From Trichomonas tenax (Eukaryota; Parabasalia; Trichomonadida; Trichomonadidae), in NCBI GenBank assembly GCA_023091735.1, contig JALKBU010000069.1:1-64000 (forward strand): a stretch of 64,000 bases of DNA, written 5' to 3'. Under the pieces are notes generated by a model, which was given only the letters and a program-made list of their open reading frames with translations, made no database searches and had not been told where the DNA came from. Within the stretch, counting starts at the first letter, position 1; every line of letters begins with the position of its first letter. Below are positions 1-10,155 of the stretch, one piece after another. A program made the position numbers and the translations under genes.

Positions 1-149
1 TTGTAATGCAATCAATGATTTGATAGATATATAGACTGTGCCACTTATACCACTGGATAGACAACTATCAATAAGTTCATGAAAGTACTTTCAAATCGAA
101 AAATAGATTATTACAGCCTGAGGTTATAATTTCAAGATCATAATTACCA

Positions 150-309
150 GAAAGCAACATTTTCCAATTTTGCCATGAAATAGATCATTGTCATGGTTTG
201 GGGAGTCATCGGCTACAATTATAAGTCCAAACTCATTGTTTGTGGAAAAGTCACTGCTGAATCTTACCAAGCAATGCTCAAAGAGCACAATGTCTTGGAA
301 GCATTCTGA
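150..309 (+). pseudogene. Tc1/mariner-type transposase remnant
   Basis: Read on the plus strand, bases 193-309 translate into MVWGVIGYNYKSKLI followed by VTAESYQAMLKE and a TGA stop. This matches the MVWG-aisx-gkspL-x-G-x-YxxiL stretch found after the first catalytic Asp in Tc1/mariner transposases. An in-frame TAG sits at 181-183, just upstream, and neither the N-terminal DNA-binding part nor the remaining catalytic residues are visible. I see a dead fragment of about 45 codons. Trichomonads carry mariner elements, which fits. The family call rests on this one motif block, so a chance resemblance is possible. Confidence 0.45.
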
Positions 310-317
310 TATGTAAT

Positions 318-604
318 CTATCATTCACATTTTATCATCATTATGATAATGAATCAATCGTTCATATTTTATCATCATTATATTATAACATCAATCGTTC
401 ACATTTTATCATCATTATGATATGAAATCAATCAACCGCATTTTATCATTGTTATGATATTACGCCAATCTTTTTCATTTTATCGTCATTATGATATAAA
501 ATCAATCACATTTTATCGTCATTGTATTATCGAATCAATATTTTGCATTTTCTCATCATAAAGACACGAAATCAATCATTAACATTTGATCATTATTTTG
601 ATAG
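318..604. repeat. Degenerate minisatellite, period 37 bp, about 8 units
   Basis: The core TTTTATCATCATTATGATA recurs in eight positions. The conserved A after the T-run lies at 334, 371, 408, 445, 482, 515, 552 and 589, so seven intervals measure 37,37,37,37,33,37,37. Units begin with a relative of AATCAATCGTTCACA. The units touch without spacers and have diverged by scattered substitutions and one 4-bp loss. No coding potential was seen. Confidence 0.8.
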
Positions 605-2935
605 AAATTCCCCTTATCAATTGCCATTGAAAATAAGGCTCTCGAAATCGTTCAATTCTTAAAATCTAAAAATGCCTTCGAATAAATATTATGCTTGTTA
701 CCAGTATTCATGCGTTTTTGAATTGTGCTCTACAAATGGACATTGATAATTCCTTGATAAAAAGCGAAAACGAAAAGTTATGATTTGAAAAATAACTTTA
801 TTTTAATTTCTAAAGTGAATATTTGACACTTTACAATTAATGGTACTTTTTAATACGGATTAGAAAAGTAACATTTTTGCTTTGTCTTCGGGCAATACAA
901 ATATGTAAAAATCGGGGCTTCTGGCCAATGAAATCACCAAATTAATTTCAAAGAATAACTTATATGTCCCCCTCCCTTTTCTTTTCTCTTTTCCTCTTTC
1001 TCTTTTATTTCAAATTTCGTATTGTTGTTCTTTTTTAAATTTTTCGAATAAAATGCATTGAAATGCAGTTCTTTCTAGTCATTATTTTTGAAATTTTCTA
1101 ATATGTTAAGAACAATGTATAATGTTCTGCACAAGCATATATCATGAATGATACTTTTAAACTGAAAATAATATCATTCTATTTTAGGCATGAAACTAGT
1201 GTTGCTGGGAATGTCACTTTTGTTGCTCAAGTTGTCACTTTCACATATGGAATTGAGAGGAAAAGAACGATTATTTACGATTACCGTTCAAAAACGATTA
1301 TTGTCCATTAAAAGTGACATTCTTTAGACAGCCCCTATAATACTTTGGGTGAATAACCCAACAATGTATTGAAAAATTTGAGATTTGGGGATTTTTGGAG
1401 CATCACATTGTAAACCTAAAATAAATCGCTTTGCATTATTTATTTTTCAACATTTTCAAGATCTTCTATTGAAAGATCAAAAAACACACAAAAATGACAT
1501 AAATAAAGTATAAAACATCATGGGCGGGCACTCAATGGATAGAAAATGGCCGCTCAATCTGGTCGGACAATTTCCAAACTGTACTTTTTAACAAAAGTTT
1601 TGTGTTAATTCCGAACCAGGCACACAATAGAAGCAGCTTCTATCATTGGCAGTATACAAAATTATGCGAGTATTGAAAATTTGCGAACAAATTTCGCTAA
1701 TAATTCGGGCTTGCCTAGTACTTTCAAAAGAATCTTTCAATGAGCAGTTTCAAAACGATAATCGTTTTCCTTTATAACACTGTTGTATCTGGATGAGTTT
1801 CAAGCTGTTTGTCGAAATTTTTTTTAGAGTTTTGTTGCTCCTTTTCTGTATGATTGTTTGGGGCCAATAAGCTTTGCTTCCTCTATAGCTCCTTGATTCT
1901 ATGTCGATTCTAAATGAATTTGGCGCGACAGCTCTACATCGTCTTTTTCCTGATTTACATTTCATGGTAAATAGTCAAAACTCGTGCGTAATTGTCTTTA
2001 AAACTTTATATAGGAGTTACTGATGATAATTATAACGATATTTCACTTGAAAGATACGGTCGTCGAAAAGATTTGAGAAGTAATATAGGGTTGCAGCTGC
2101 TCCTTATCGCATACAACAAAGTTTTATGCTTTAATTCCATTGTCCTTACAAAAGGAGATTTCGTCTGATGATGAAAATCCCTATTTTGGGTCCAGGATAT
2201 GCTGTTCTTAAAAGATATTTCGATGGCTCAGGCAATATCAAATTTTTTAACAATAGAAACTTGCATTGTTAATGCATCATGTTTTACTCTTCATACACAT
2301 AACGAGATTAAATTGATTTCTGTGAGATTACTAGTTTCTACTTCAAATATCTCACCACACGACAGATCAAGTTATAATATCATGTCTACACATTCTATAT
2401 TCTTCCTTTAACTTAGCTCTAGCTATTCCCTTATCCAATTTGAGTTAACTCTTTATCTTCAAAAGAATGAAATATTATTTGTATCAAATAAGCAATAAGG
2501 CTTACAATAGCTTAACAACATCGATGCAAAGCTATTGGTAATAGGGTTAGAAGGATTTCAAATTGATTCAATATTCATGCTTATATTTCGATTGAAATTA
2601 GGCCATCATTGCTATCAAAATAGACTGACCAACTAAAAAGAAGATTATGAGATATACGCTGAATATCCAATAACATAAATATTATAAAAATATAATATAT
2701 CCTATACCGATCTCTTTTAGATTCGAACATATGAAATCCATAGCTTATGTATTGCTTTTGCAACGCTTCTGGCTTTAATCAAGAGTTTAATTTTTTTCTT
2801 TATATTTGTATACGTTGATTCATCGTTTTTTTCACTTGGCAAACTTCAAAAAAATTAGGAAAGAGCTCTAATCATCTATTTCTTTATAAACAACAAAAAA
2901 ATATTCAAACATTAAAAAATTATCTCTATAAAAAA
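605..2935. other. Non-genic AT-rich stretch
   Basis: No convincing gene was found. A 13-bp perfect inverted pair, GAATGTCACTTTT at 1209-1221 and its complement at 1310-1322, encloses about 90 bp that holds two copies of ACGATTATT; it could be a MITE-like remnant. Short open frames at 1750-1965, 2199-2411 and 2581-2763 have no recognisable domain and look like chance. Confidence 0.5.
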
Positions 2936-3886
2936 TCACTTCTGTTCCATGATCTTTGGCTTCAATATTATGCGGCTTATTGGGTTAAGCGATGCTCTTT
3001 CATAGCGTCCGTTTCCATTCTTGCACAATAAAATTGGAGGACGGAAGTTGAGCTGATTCTGGGAATGAGCCATAGATATGTTTCCTCTCATGGTTATATT
3101 TGCCCTAATGGACTCAAAGTAAGGCATCTCAAGCAACTCGTCGACCGTGGGACGATTGTTCGGATCCAATTGCAAGCAGGCGTTAATAACCTGCCTCAGG
3201 GCGCTGTTGTGGACTTTGAAGATTGGAACTAAACCTGTGCTTATCTCTTTTATAAGTTCTTTTATATCATTTCCAAAAAATGGGTAAGTCTGTGTGGAAA
3301 GATAGAAGAATGTAACGCCCAAAGCCCAGATATCGGCCTTTATAGCGTTATAGCTCTTTTGTAGTAAAATTTCAGGCGCCATATAAAACATGGTCCCTCT
3401 AAAAGACTTGCAGCTGCTTATGTCATAGTTAATCACTGATAGACCAAAGTCGCAGACCTTGATGCGGCCGTATTTATCGATTAAGAAATTGCTTGGCTTG
3501 ATATCAGAATGCGATATGTTTCTATCGTGGCACGCCTTTATGCCCAAAAGTATGTTGTAGCAGTATCTCTTCAACTGGTCGTCGCGTATTGACTGCTCAC
3601 GCTTCAATAAGTTGTGTAAATCGTATGGACAATACTCCATTAATAGGTAAATATGCTCATTGAAGACGTAATACTTGTACAAAGACATAATGTTAGGGTG
3701 TACTATCTCCATGAGGCAGTCAATCTCAGCTTTATTGAACCTGTTCTCAGGGATCTTCTTTAATGCAAAGAACTGCTGATACTGGAGAGAAAACACCAGA
3801 TAGATAGTGCCAAACCCTCCATGCGCAATCACGTTTTGGAAAACGATATTGTTTCTCTCGAGGAACTCAAGTTCAGCACCTTCCAT
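2936..3886 (-). CDS. Serine/threonine protein kinase, CAMK-like
   Basis: A single-domain kinase of 316 residues, starting at an ATG. Visible landmarks in order: glycine loop GGFG (23-26), ATP-anchoring Lys43 in ALKK, catalytic loop HSDIKPSN with Asp128, metal-binding DFG (146-148), and APE (170-172), then a normal C-lobe to about residue 255 and a basic tail of about 60 residues with no domain. The Arg of the usual HRD is Ser, so it is not an RD kinase and may not need activation-loop phosphorylation in the usual way. All residues required for phosphotransfer are present, so it is probably active in phosphorylating Ser/Thr. The substrate is unknown. It belongs to the large expanded trichomonad kinase set. 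The nearest upstream feature is a phased motif array about 0.9 kb away. Family assignment beyond CAMK/ULK-like is uncertain. Confidence 0.9.
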   Translation of the reverse strand: MEGAELEFLERNNIVFQNVIAHGGFGTIYLVFSLQYQQFFALKKIPENRFNKAEIDCLMEIVHPNIMSLYKYYVFNEHIYLLMEYCPYDLHNLLKREQSIRDDQLKRYCYNILLGIKACHDRNISHSDIKPSNFLIDKYGRIKVCDFGLSVINYDISSCKSFRGTMFYMAPEILLQKSYNAIKADIWALGVTFFYLSTQTYPFFGNDIKELIKEISTGLVPIFKVHNSALRQVINACLQLDPNNRPTVDELLEMPYFESIRANITMRGNISMAHSQNQLNFRPPILLCKNGNGRYERASLNPISRIILKPKIMEQK

Positions 3887-4800
3887 TTTTTTTTAAATTA
3901 TAATTTAATTTACACTCTTACCGAAAAATATCGCTGTTTGCGTTCATTCTATTTGATTTTCATCAAAATAAAATATTTAAAATTATTGCATCATATCAAT
4001 GCTATATCTGATTGAACCCAATTAAATCTCTAGCCTATGTATACATATTTTTAAAATTTAAGTATCAAATGATATTTGCTCCAATACCCTACTTTTCCTA
4101 CATCTGGACAAAAAAATAGGTAAATCTATTCAATATAACTATAGTGGAAATCTTTATTTTGTGGATATCGATAGAGAACGACCATAACAAGCATAAGCAT
4201 GAATATGAGGTGAATTTGAAGTGTTGAATGAAATTGATGAGAATATTAAAATTTGAAATATAGTCCAGGGTTGGGGGTGGAATCTCCAGTATGATGTTAG
4301 TATGTTTGAAATGGTAGAAAGCTTATATCAATTGTATTGAAACAAATTGAATCTGAATCAAGATCCTAATGATGTGTTAGATAGATTAATTAAATTATAT
4401 GATTATATTGTGCAATGCTAATATATAGGGAATATGTGCAGACTAATTAAAAAGCATATATGAAGAGTTTTGAAATGTATTATTGTGTTATTTCCATATA
4501 ATGGTGTGAACATTCTTAGACAGAACTAGCTAATGAGTATTTCATATATTTGATGAAAGTATAATGAAAATTAATTTTGAAGCGATACAAAATATTAAAA
4601 CAAATTAGTCTAAATAAGCGCAATCGGTTTAGGTGGCTTCATATATAATGGACATAAAAATGATATAGATATATATGAAATAAAATGACAATGAAAAAAA
4701 TAAAATTAGCATTCTTTGATCTTTTTGTTATGAATATATATTGGCATGAGTTTTGTATAGTGTGGAATAGATATTATAGTGTAATTTTATGAAAATGTAT
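3887..4800. other. Intergenic AT-rich DNA upstream of the kinase
   Basis: No gene, RNA or repeat was recognised. The 5' flank of the kinase (3887-3900) is an A-rich run on the coding strand, and I see no clear initiator element in it. Confidence 0.4.
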
Positions 4801-4802
4801 TT

Positions 4803-4925
4803 CTGTCATGTAAAATCGATTTGTCATGTATATTTGTGAATTTGACATGTAAATATGACTGACACGTAAACTTTTTTTGACGTGTAAATTTGTTTTTAAT
4901 GTGTAAGTGACATCTGACACGTCAA
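4803..4925 (-). promoter_or_regulatory. Phased array of TGACATGTAAA-like motifs
   Basis: Seven motif copies lie in one orientation (TGACATGTAAA on the plus strand, TTTACATGTCA on the minus). The GTAAA part, or its variant, starts at 4810, 4828, 4849, 4866, 4884, 4903 and 4921, giving spacings of 18,21,17,18,19,18. The sequence between motifs is not conserved, which argues against a simple tandem repeat. A further copy, in the opposite sense, is near 5049. The array points toward the kinase ending at 3886, but it is about 0.9 kb from its start. Function is not known; binding sites for a cooperative DNA-binding protein are an inference. Confidence 0.55.
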
Positions 4926-5326
4926 ATTAAGAACCTAACAACAATTTCGAATTTGATGATATAAAAATAATCGGACGAATGCATAGTTAACATAAATATA
5001 TATTTCATTTCAAAAAATCAAAGGAAAAGTGTATTATGTTTTGTCTAAATTTACACGTCAAATGTCAAAAGATCATTCGACCAGTTTGTCAGCGGTTATG
5101 GCGGTTTGGCAGAACCAACTAAAGTCATGTCCTGCCTAAACCTGCTCCTTTTTCACCTATTGGCCATTGATCAAGACACCCCTACCCCATCCCCTAGCGC
5201 GCGCTTCCCTTTTTCCACTCTCCCAGTGCTGTCTTCGGCAATGTAAGCATACTTCGGTTTGTTCTCTGCTTTGTCCAAAGTACAAAAATTAACTGGCTTA
5301 ATTGCAATCAGCCTCCAGGAAAAACT

Positions 5327-5621
5327 AAGTTATCTGAGTCATCTGTGAGACGACCGGTTTCTGCCGCTTCTTCAGCGGGTGAAGCCTTGGTCAAATAGCA
5401 AGGCAATCACCCGCTCGAGAGTCGGTAGAAACCGGTTTTCGATTCGAGATAACTTCGACGAACAAAGTGTTTGCTCTTCTCTGTAATCTCTGGTGCTGCG
5501 TGCAGCTGTACCTCATTCTATAGCTGCACGCGGCACCAGAGACCCCAGAGAAGAGTAAATTCAGAACAAAACTTTCTTTTCGATCTTATCTCTGAGATGA
5601 CCGGTTTCTGCCGCTTCTTCA
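5327..5621. repeat. GC-rich double foldback element
   Basis: Hairpin A spans 5327-5455: AAGTTATCT (5327-5335) pairs with 5447-5455, ACCGGTTTCT (5353-5362) with 5427-5436, GCGGGTGA (5375-5382) with 5407-5414, and GCCTTG with CAAGGC at the tip. Hairpin B spans 5470-5559: a 14-base outer arm starting TTTGCTCTTC pairs with 5546-5559, and a 21-base arm (5487-5507) pairs with 5522-5542 with one G-T wobble. A 28-base direct repeat, 5347-5374 and 5594-5621, differs at two positions. The block is much richer in G+C than its surroundings. It could be a foldback transposon, a structured RNA gene or a double-stranded RNA source. No protein is encoded. Confidence 0.75.
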
Positions 5622-6398
5622 TTCATTTCATTTTGTCTTCGATGTACTTGCCAAGCCCGATGCAACTGTGCGCTAATTTTGTGTTCTTTTTGCACTTATG
5701 CAAAATTTTAGAAATTTCCAAAAATACACTTCAAAATCGCGTTTTGATTTGAAAAAACATGAATAATACCATATATAGAGCAACTTTTATTTTTTAAACG
5801 GCCACTATCTAGTTGATTCGTGACTAACGGGAAAATGACTTTCAAAAGGGTGCGAAACAATTACTTCCATCCATATAACAGAGATAAATGTAGAAAGATA
5901 CCTCTGGCATCTTGATTTATTGATTACTGCGTACTTATGACCGTGAATGAAGAAATTCTAAATCTGATTTTAAGAAATAGATTGTATCCCTGGTTATTTG
6001 ATTGAGTGAAGTTGATTTTTAAACCATGGAGAACTTGTTTGCTAAATTCGGTGAAGATTGGTGCACCTAAATTGCAGCAGGTTGATCGAGCATCAGAAAA
6101 TTGAAAGGTAATTTGCGTAAAAGTGACATGATTCCATTTTTATTTGTTCGTTGACGTCAAAATCACGTCTCTATATTATTTCAACTGTCTCCGAGCAGAT
6201 TCACAAAAAGAATATTCGAATATTTCTAACATGTAAATTCGGTATATTAAAGTTACGTGACAAATAATAATTTCTGTCAAGACAATTTACAATAAATTTA
6301 CATGTCAATTTTGTGAAAAAAATCAATGGTAAAATTACAAAATTTTACTTGACAAATATTATTCTTTTGACGTGTAAATAATACTTTACAAAACAAAA
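5622..6398. other. Intergenic, scattered TTTACATG motifs
   Basis: No gene seen. Copies of the TTTACATGACA family occur in both orientations near 6233, 6252, 6286, 6297, 6344, 6374 and 6385, without the regular 19-bp phasing seen elsewhere. Confidence 0.4.
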
Positions 6399-7688
6399 TT
6401 AAGATTGATCAGGAAAGGTTTCAGCAAGGTAATCAGTCAGTTCAAAATGGTTATTGTAATTAGCGTATCCTATCGCATTCATCCCGCTTCGATTGCGTGC
6501 TTCCACCGCTGGATCACCGACACACAAAACAAGATACTTAAAAACATGAAAAGAGTCATATTGTGCTGCAATATGAAGTGCATTCTTACCATCACTTCGG
6601 AAAGCATTAATATCGCAATTATGTTCTAACAAAAACATGTAAGCTTCTAAAGCACTTAATTGTGCTGTGGCATGCAAAGGTGTTGAGCCTCAAAGATTTT
6701 GGTTGACATCATATCCTTTATCAAAAAGATATTGCAAATTATCAACGTTATTAAAATAAGCTGCATAAAACATTGAATCCTTATGAGTGAAACCTAGCTG
6801 CTCTAAATAGTAAAATGCCTCTATTTTGGATCCTTTGATTGCATATAATAGTGCATTAAATCTATTTATATCGCAATAATTCAAATCAACACCGATGTCA
6901 ACTATTGTTTTAATTAATTCAATAGGCCCCTTAAGAGCTGCCCAAGAAATGGTATGAGTTCCTCTAACATTCTGATTGCAATCTACGCCTTGAGAACATA
7001 AATATAGAATAAGTGAAGGACTTCCATTGCTTATTGCAAAACAAAGAGCATAATCTTGACCAAAATTGTGATAAAAATTCTCAAAAATATCATCGTTTCC
7101 ATATATATCTGATATTTCAAATGCTGTGTTTCTATCGTTATCTTTATCAAAATTACCTTCTATAAAAGCACCACATGAATAAAAAAACTCTATTATTTTG
7201 CTGTTTCCTTGTTCTGCTGCAATATGCAAAATGGTTTTTACATTTTCATCATGAAAATGTTGGATTTCATAATAGTTGACAATACGGACTGAATTTTCTG
7301 AGCTGATCATTGTTTCGGCATAATGATAAATGTCTGAAAATGTTGCCAAACCATAGAATTCACCAAAATTAGTGAATTCGAGCGATTTTTCACAAATTCG
7401 AATTGATTCGTATTTCGATAATGTAGCATGCAGACTGGTTGTAAGCATTATATTTTCAATCTCCGAACGAATTTCTTCAAATTTGAAAAATTGACTTGCA
7501 ATTAACAGATAAGCGAACAATAAAAAATTATTAAATTCATCTGATGAGTGAAACAAGAAATAATTAAGAAATGTTTGACTAATGAATTGGTCTGTTAATG
7601 CTTGATGTTTATGTTGAAATTCTCCTGCTATACATTTGTCAAAAAATTGTGAAAAGCTTTGCGAATACTTTCGGCAAGGAATTTTCAT
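6399..7688 (-). pseudogene. Ankyrin-repeat protein with one in-frame TGA
   Basis: From the ATG at 7688 the frame reads 332 codons, meets TGA at 6692-6690, then continues in the same frame for 97 codons to 6399. Ankyrin repeats (for example TILHIAAEQGNSKIIEFF, and after the stop GSTPLHATAQ and NALHIAAQYDS) cross the stop without loss of register, so the gene was about 430 residues and the stop is recent. The N-terminal 150 residues lack repeats, as in the large trichomonad ankyrin family. A CGA or GGA to TGA change is the simplest cause. It may be a pseudogene, an allele expressing a truncated protein lacking the last three repeats, or a base-call error. Function is unknown; ankyrin repeats bind proteins. 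Confidence 0.8.
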
Positions 7689-7804
7689 TATAAAGCCTTT
7701 TATCTTTTCAGATTCGTCAAAAGCACTGAGAGATTCTAATAAGTTTGATGGATCGAAAACAAATGTTTATTTATCTAAAATAAGAACCTTAATTAGCATT
7801 AAAA

Positions 7805-8389
7805 CTATTTCTTCTTCGGTATAATTGAGAAGTTGGTTTTTTGAGATATATATTTTGTTCCCACTTCCTTGAGTTCTTCGTCATCATATCCATGATTATA
7901 CAAAAAAAGCCATGCTCGATAAATTTTGGGCGTTCTATTTACACATTTCAATGGTGTTGAATATCGAGGATCTGTACATTTTGAATTAGCATCGCAGCCA
8001 TTGTTGACTAATAATTCGAATAAATCATTTATGTCTATTTCCATGTATAAAAGAAAATGAATTATATTCATTCCATTTTCGGTTGTTGTTGCCACATTGA
8101 AACTATGAGATATTAAATACTCAAAAATTGATGTGCAATTTTCATGAATTACAGGAATGCCAAAAAATAATGGAACAGAAACGCCTTTGATAATAATGAT
8201 TTGTTCATATAGTTTCATCTTCATAAACACTGATGCTAAAATATAATCTTGATCATCAAATGCTGATACCACTCTAAAAAGCAGCATATTATTGTCTTCA
8301 TGTATTCCAAAATTAGCCACGAATGAATTGAAACTAAACTTCTTAACATTTCTAGCGTTTCTATAATATTCTTCCTCATATAAATGATT
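7805..8389 (-). pseudogene. Second ankyrin-family gene fragment, start lost
   Basis: The frame is open from just after a TAG at about 8390 down to 7805 but has no ATG until well inside. The translation contains ankyrin-like pieces (NGMNIIHFLLYMEID, LFELLVNNGCDANS, YSTPLKC) and ends in IIPKKK. It resembles the N-terminal and first-repeat section of trichomonad ankyrin proteins, so it is a decayed or truncated copy. It lies on the same strand as the neighbouring ankyrin gene and kinase pseudogene, 116 bp from the former. Confidence 0.6.
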
Positions 8390-8398
8390 AAAATAGTT

Positions 8399-9154
8399 CT
8401 AAGTAACTTCATATGTTTTTGGTCCAACAATGTTTTGCATTTGAAAAATATAATTTATAAAGATTTCCTGTGAAGCCCCTTTGGAAACAGTTTTCAAAAT
8501 CCATGTTTTAATGAAATCTTCGGACAATAATTCATCTATTGAGCTCCTTTCATTTGGATTGACTTTCAAACATTTTGAAATGAAGTGCTTTATGTTATCG
8601 CTGTAAATATCAGGAATTGGGCCGTATTCATACTGATTTAAATATGCTGGTCCGCTAAATGTTCGCATTGGACAACAAATTACGTGAAGCACGTATCCAT
8701 ATGACCATATGTCAGCCTTCTTATCATATTTTTGCGATTGCTTGATTTTGGGAGCTATATAACACGGTGTTCCACAAATTGTTTCGCATTTATCTTCGTC
8801 TGATTGGAGTTGCCGAGAAATTCCAAAATCACCAATTTTATCATGAAGATATTTCAATCCCAATGCAATTTGCAGTATAGCAATCATAACTTCATCTTCA
8901 GTCAATTATCTATTATGAGAAAGATTGCCGAATTCCATAAACTCCATAACTATGAATAATTAGCATCGCATGCGAAATTTCTTAACATATGAAATAATAT
9001 ATGGATTATTGAGATTCTTAAGAATTTCAACTTCTTTGACTGCTGTCCCTTTTGGATCATAAACGATTTTGGTGGCATAAACTTTATAATCTTCCCTCCC
9101 TCTTGCTTTTATAACCCTACCAAATGCTCCTTTACCAGGTGTTCCTTCATCCAA
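8399..9154 (-). pseudogene. NEK-like protein kinase pseudogene
   Basis: One continuous reading frame holds a glycine loop GKGAFGRV, VYATKI with the ATP-site Lys, the hinge VMEFMEFGNL, DFG followed by GTPCYIAP, and the C-lobe DIWSYGYVLH. Two in-frame TAA codons interrupt it, near 8957 and 8906, and the whole catalytic-loop segment is missing: LKYLHD runs directly into KIGDFG, so HRDLKPxN has been deleted. No start ATG is found before the glycine loop. It cannot make an active kinase. The family call (NEK or related) is from the overall pattern. Confidence 0.75.
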
Positions 9155-9169
9155 ATTTCATCCAATATT

Positions 9170-9519
9170 ATGGTACTTTTTATTCAAATCGCATTTATGA
9201 CTTTGGATGTCCATTTTACTGTATTCTATATATAATTTTGCATATTATTTTGATCAATATTATCTATTATCAGAAAAAGGTAGTCTACTATCATATTAAT
9301 CGACGTCGTTTCGACTATTTCTCAATAAGACCGCCTCCTGGATCTGTATGTCCCATTTGCTTAAGTCCGATCGAAAATGATGAGAGATTCGTTACAACCG
9401 AATATCATCATTCTTTCTACTATGATTGTATGAATCGATGGGTGAAAATCAGAAATACATGTCCTACGTGTCGTCGGTCGATAATCAGCTTTCCAATCGA
9501 CCATCAATTCAATGATTGA
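9170..9519 (+). pseudogene. 3' fragment of a membrane RING-finger gene
   Basis: Translation from about 9172 (YYGTFYSNRIYDFG) to 9519 matches the C-terminal 115 residues of the intact gene at 10156-11391. Two zinc ligands are lost: the KCGHSFH of the intact copy is EYHHSFY here, so a Cys and a His have each become Tyr. The remaining ligands, CPIC and CPTC, are kept. The upstream five-sixths of the gene is absent and abuts the kinase pseudogene head to head. This is a decayed tandem copy. Confidence 0.75.
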
Positions 9520-9675
9520 AATACATTTTGATAATTTATAACAAAATGTGATCGAGAATCAATTTGAATATTGAAAATTAATTATTGCAGTGATGTTAGA
9601 ATTTCAATATTTTATTAGTGCCAAAAATCATTTCAATGATTGAAGCTTCGATACTTGAGAATGTCGTGAATAATT

Positions 9676-9766
9676 GCCGCATGGAGGCAGAATTTACACT
9701 TCAAAAATTCCAGTATTTCAGCAGATAAAAGAATTCAACTCGAAATAATGATTAACAACAATTCGA
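9676..9766 (+). pseudogene. 5' fragment of the same RING gene family
   Basis: About 90 bp starting GCCGCATGGAGGC is over 85 percent identical to 10235-10325 inside the intact RING gene. A one-base gain near 9691 shifts the frame. It is evidence for a third copy lying between the 3' fragment and the intact gene, so the locus grew by tandem duplication. The rest of 9520-10155 holds nothing else I recognise. Confidence 0.65.
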
Positions 9767-10155
9767 AATTTGATTCAATGATTGAAGCCCATTTTGATAT
9801 TAAAATCAATTAAGATATTCTAAATTTACTATAACGCTGATCTTAGATTTCTTTGCAAAACTATGCTTGCGAATGCATAAATATCGAATTCTATTTTATA
9901 AATTCTTTGATATACAAAAAATCATTTAATCAATGATGTATTAGTTCAATTGATGAATTAAAATTCATACACTGTTCAGCTTGAATTGCATTAAACCAAT
10001 TTTTAAATTTAAATGAAAACATGTCAAAATCGAGATTCGATGATGCATAAATTTATAAATTTTTATGTATATCAATGGTATTACATTACAAAAGATAAAG
10101 AAGTTTGAAATATATTAACCTTATTTGTTATCACGCCTATAATTCAAAATTTTTA

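Noticed and set aside
318..604. Regular 37-bp period could suggest a CRISPR array
   Set aside because: Units are contiguous and similar over their entire length, with no unique spacers, and the organism is a eukaryote; it is a tandem repeat.
1848..1965. A second mariner remnant (MIVWG on the plus strand)
   Set aside because: Only five residues match before a stop; no other mariner block is visible in any frame.
6690..6692. TGA in the ankyrin gene as selenocysteine or a reassigned codon
   Set aside because: Other genes in the window use TGA as a normal stop or not at all internally, and ankyrin proteins are not selenoproteins; a mutation is simpler.
10105..10155. Longer form of the membrane RING protein starting at TTG 10105
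   Set aside because: The signal peptide begins at the ATG at 10156, and trichomonad genes start on ATG.
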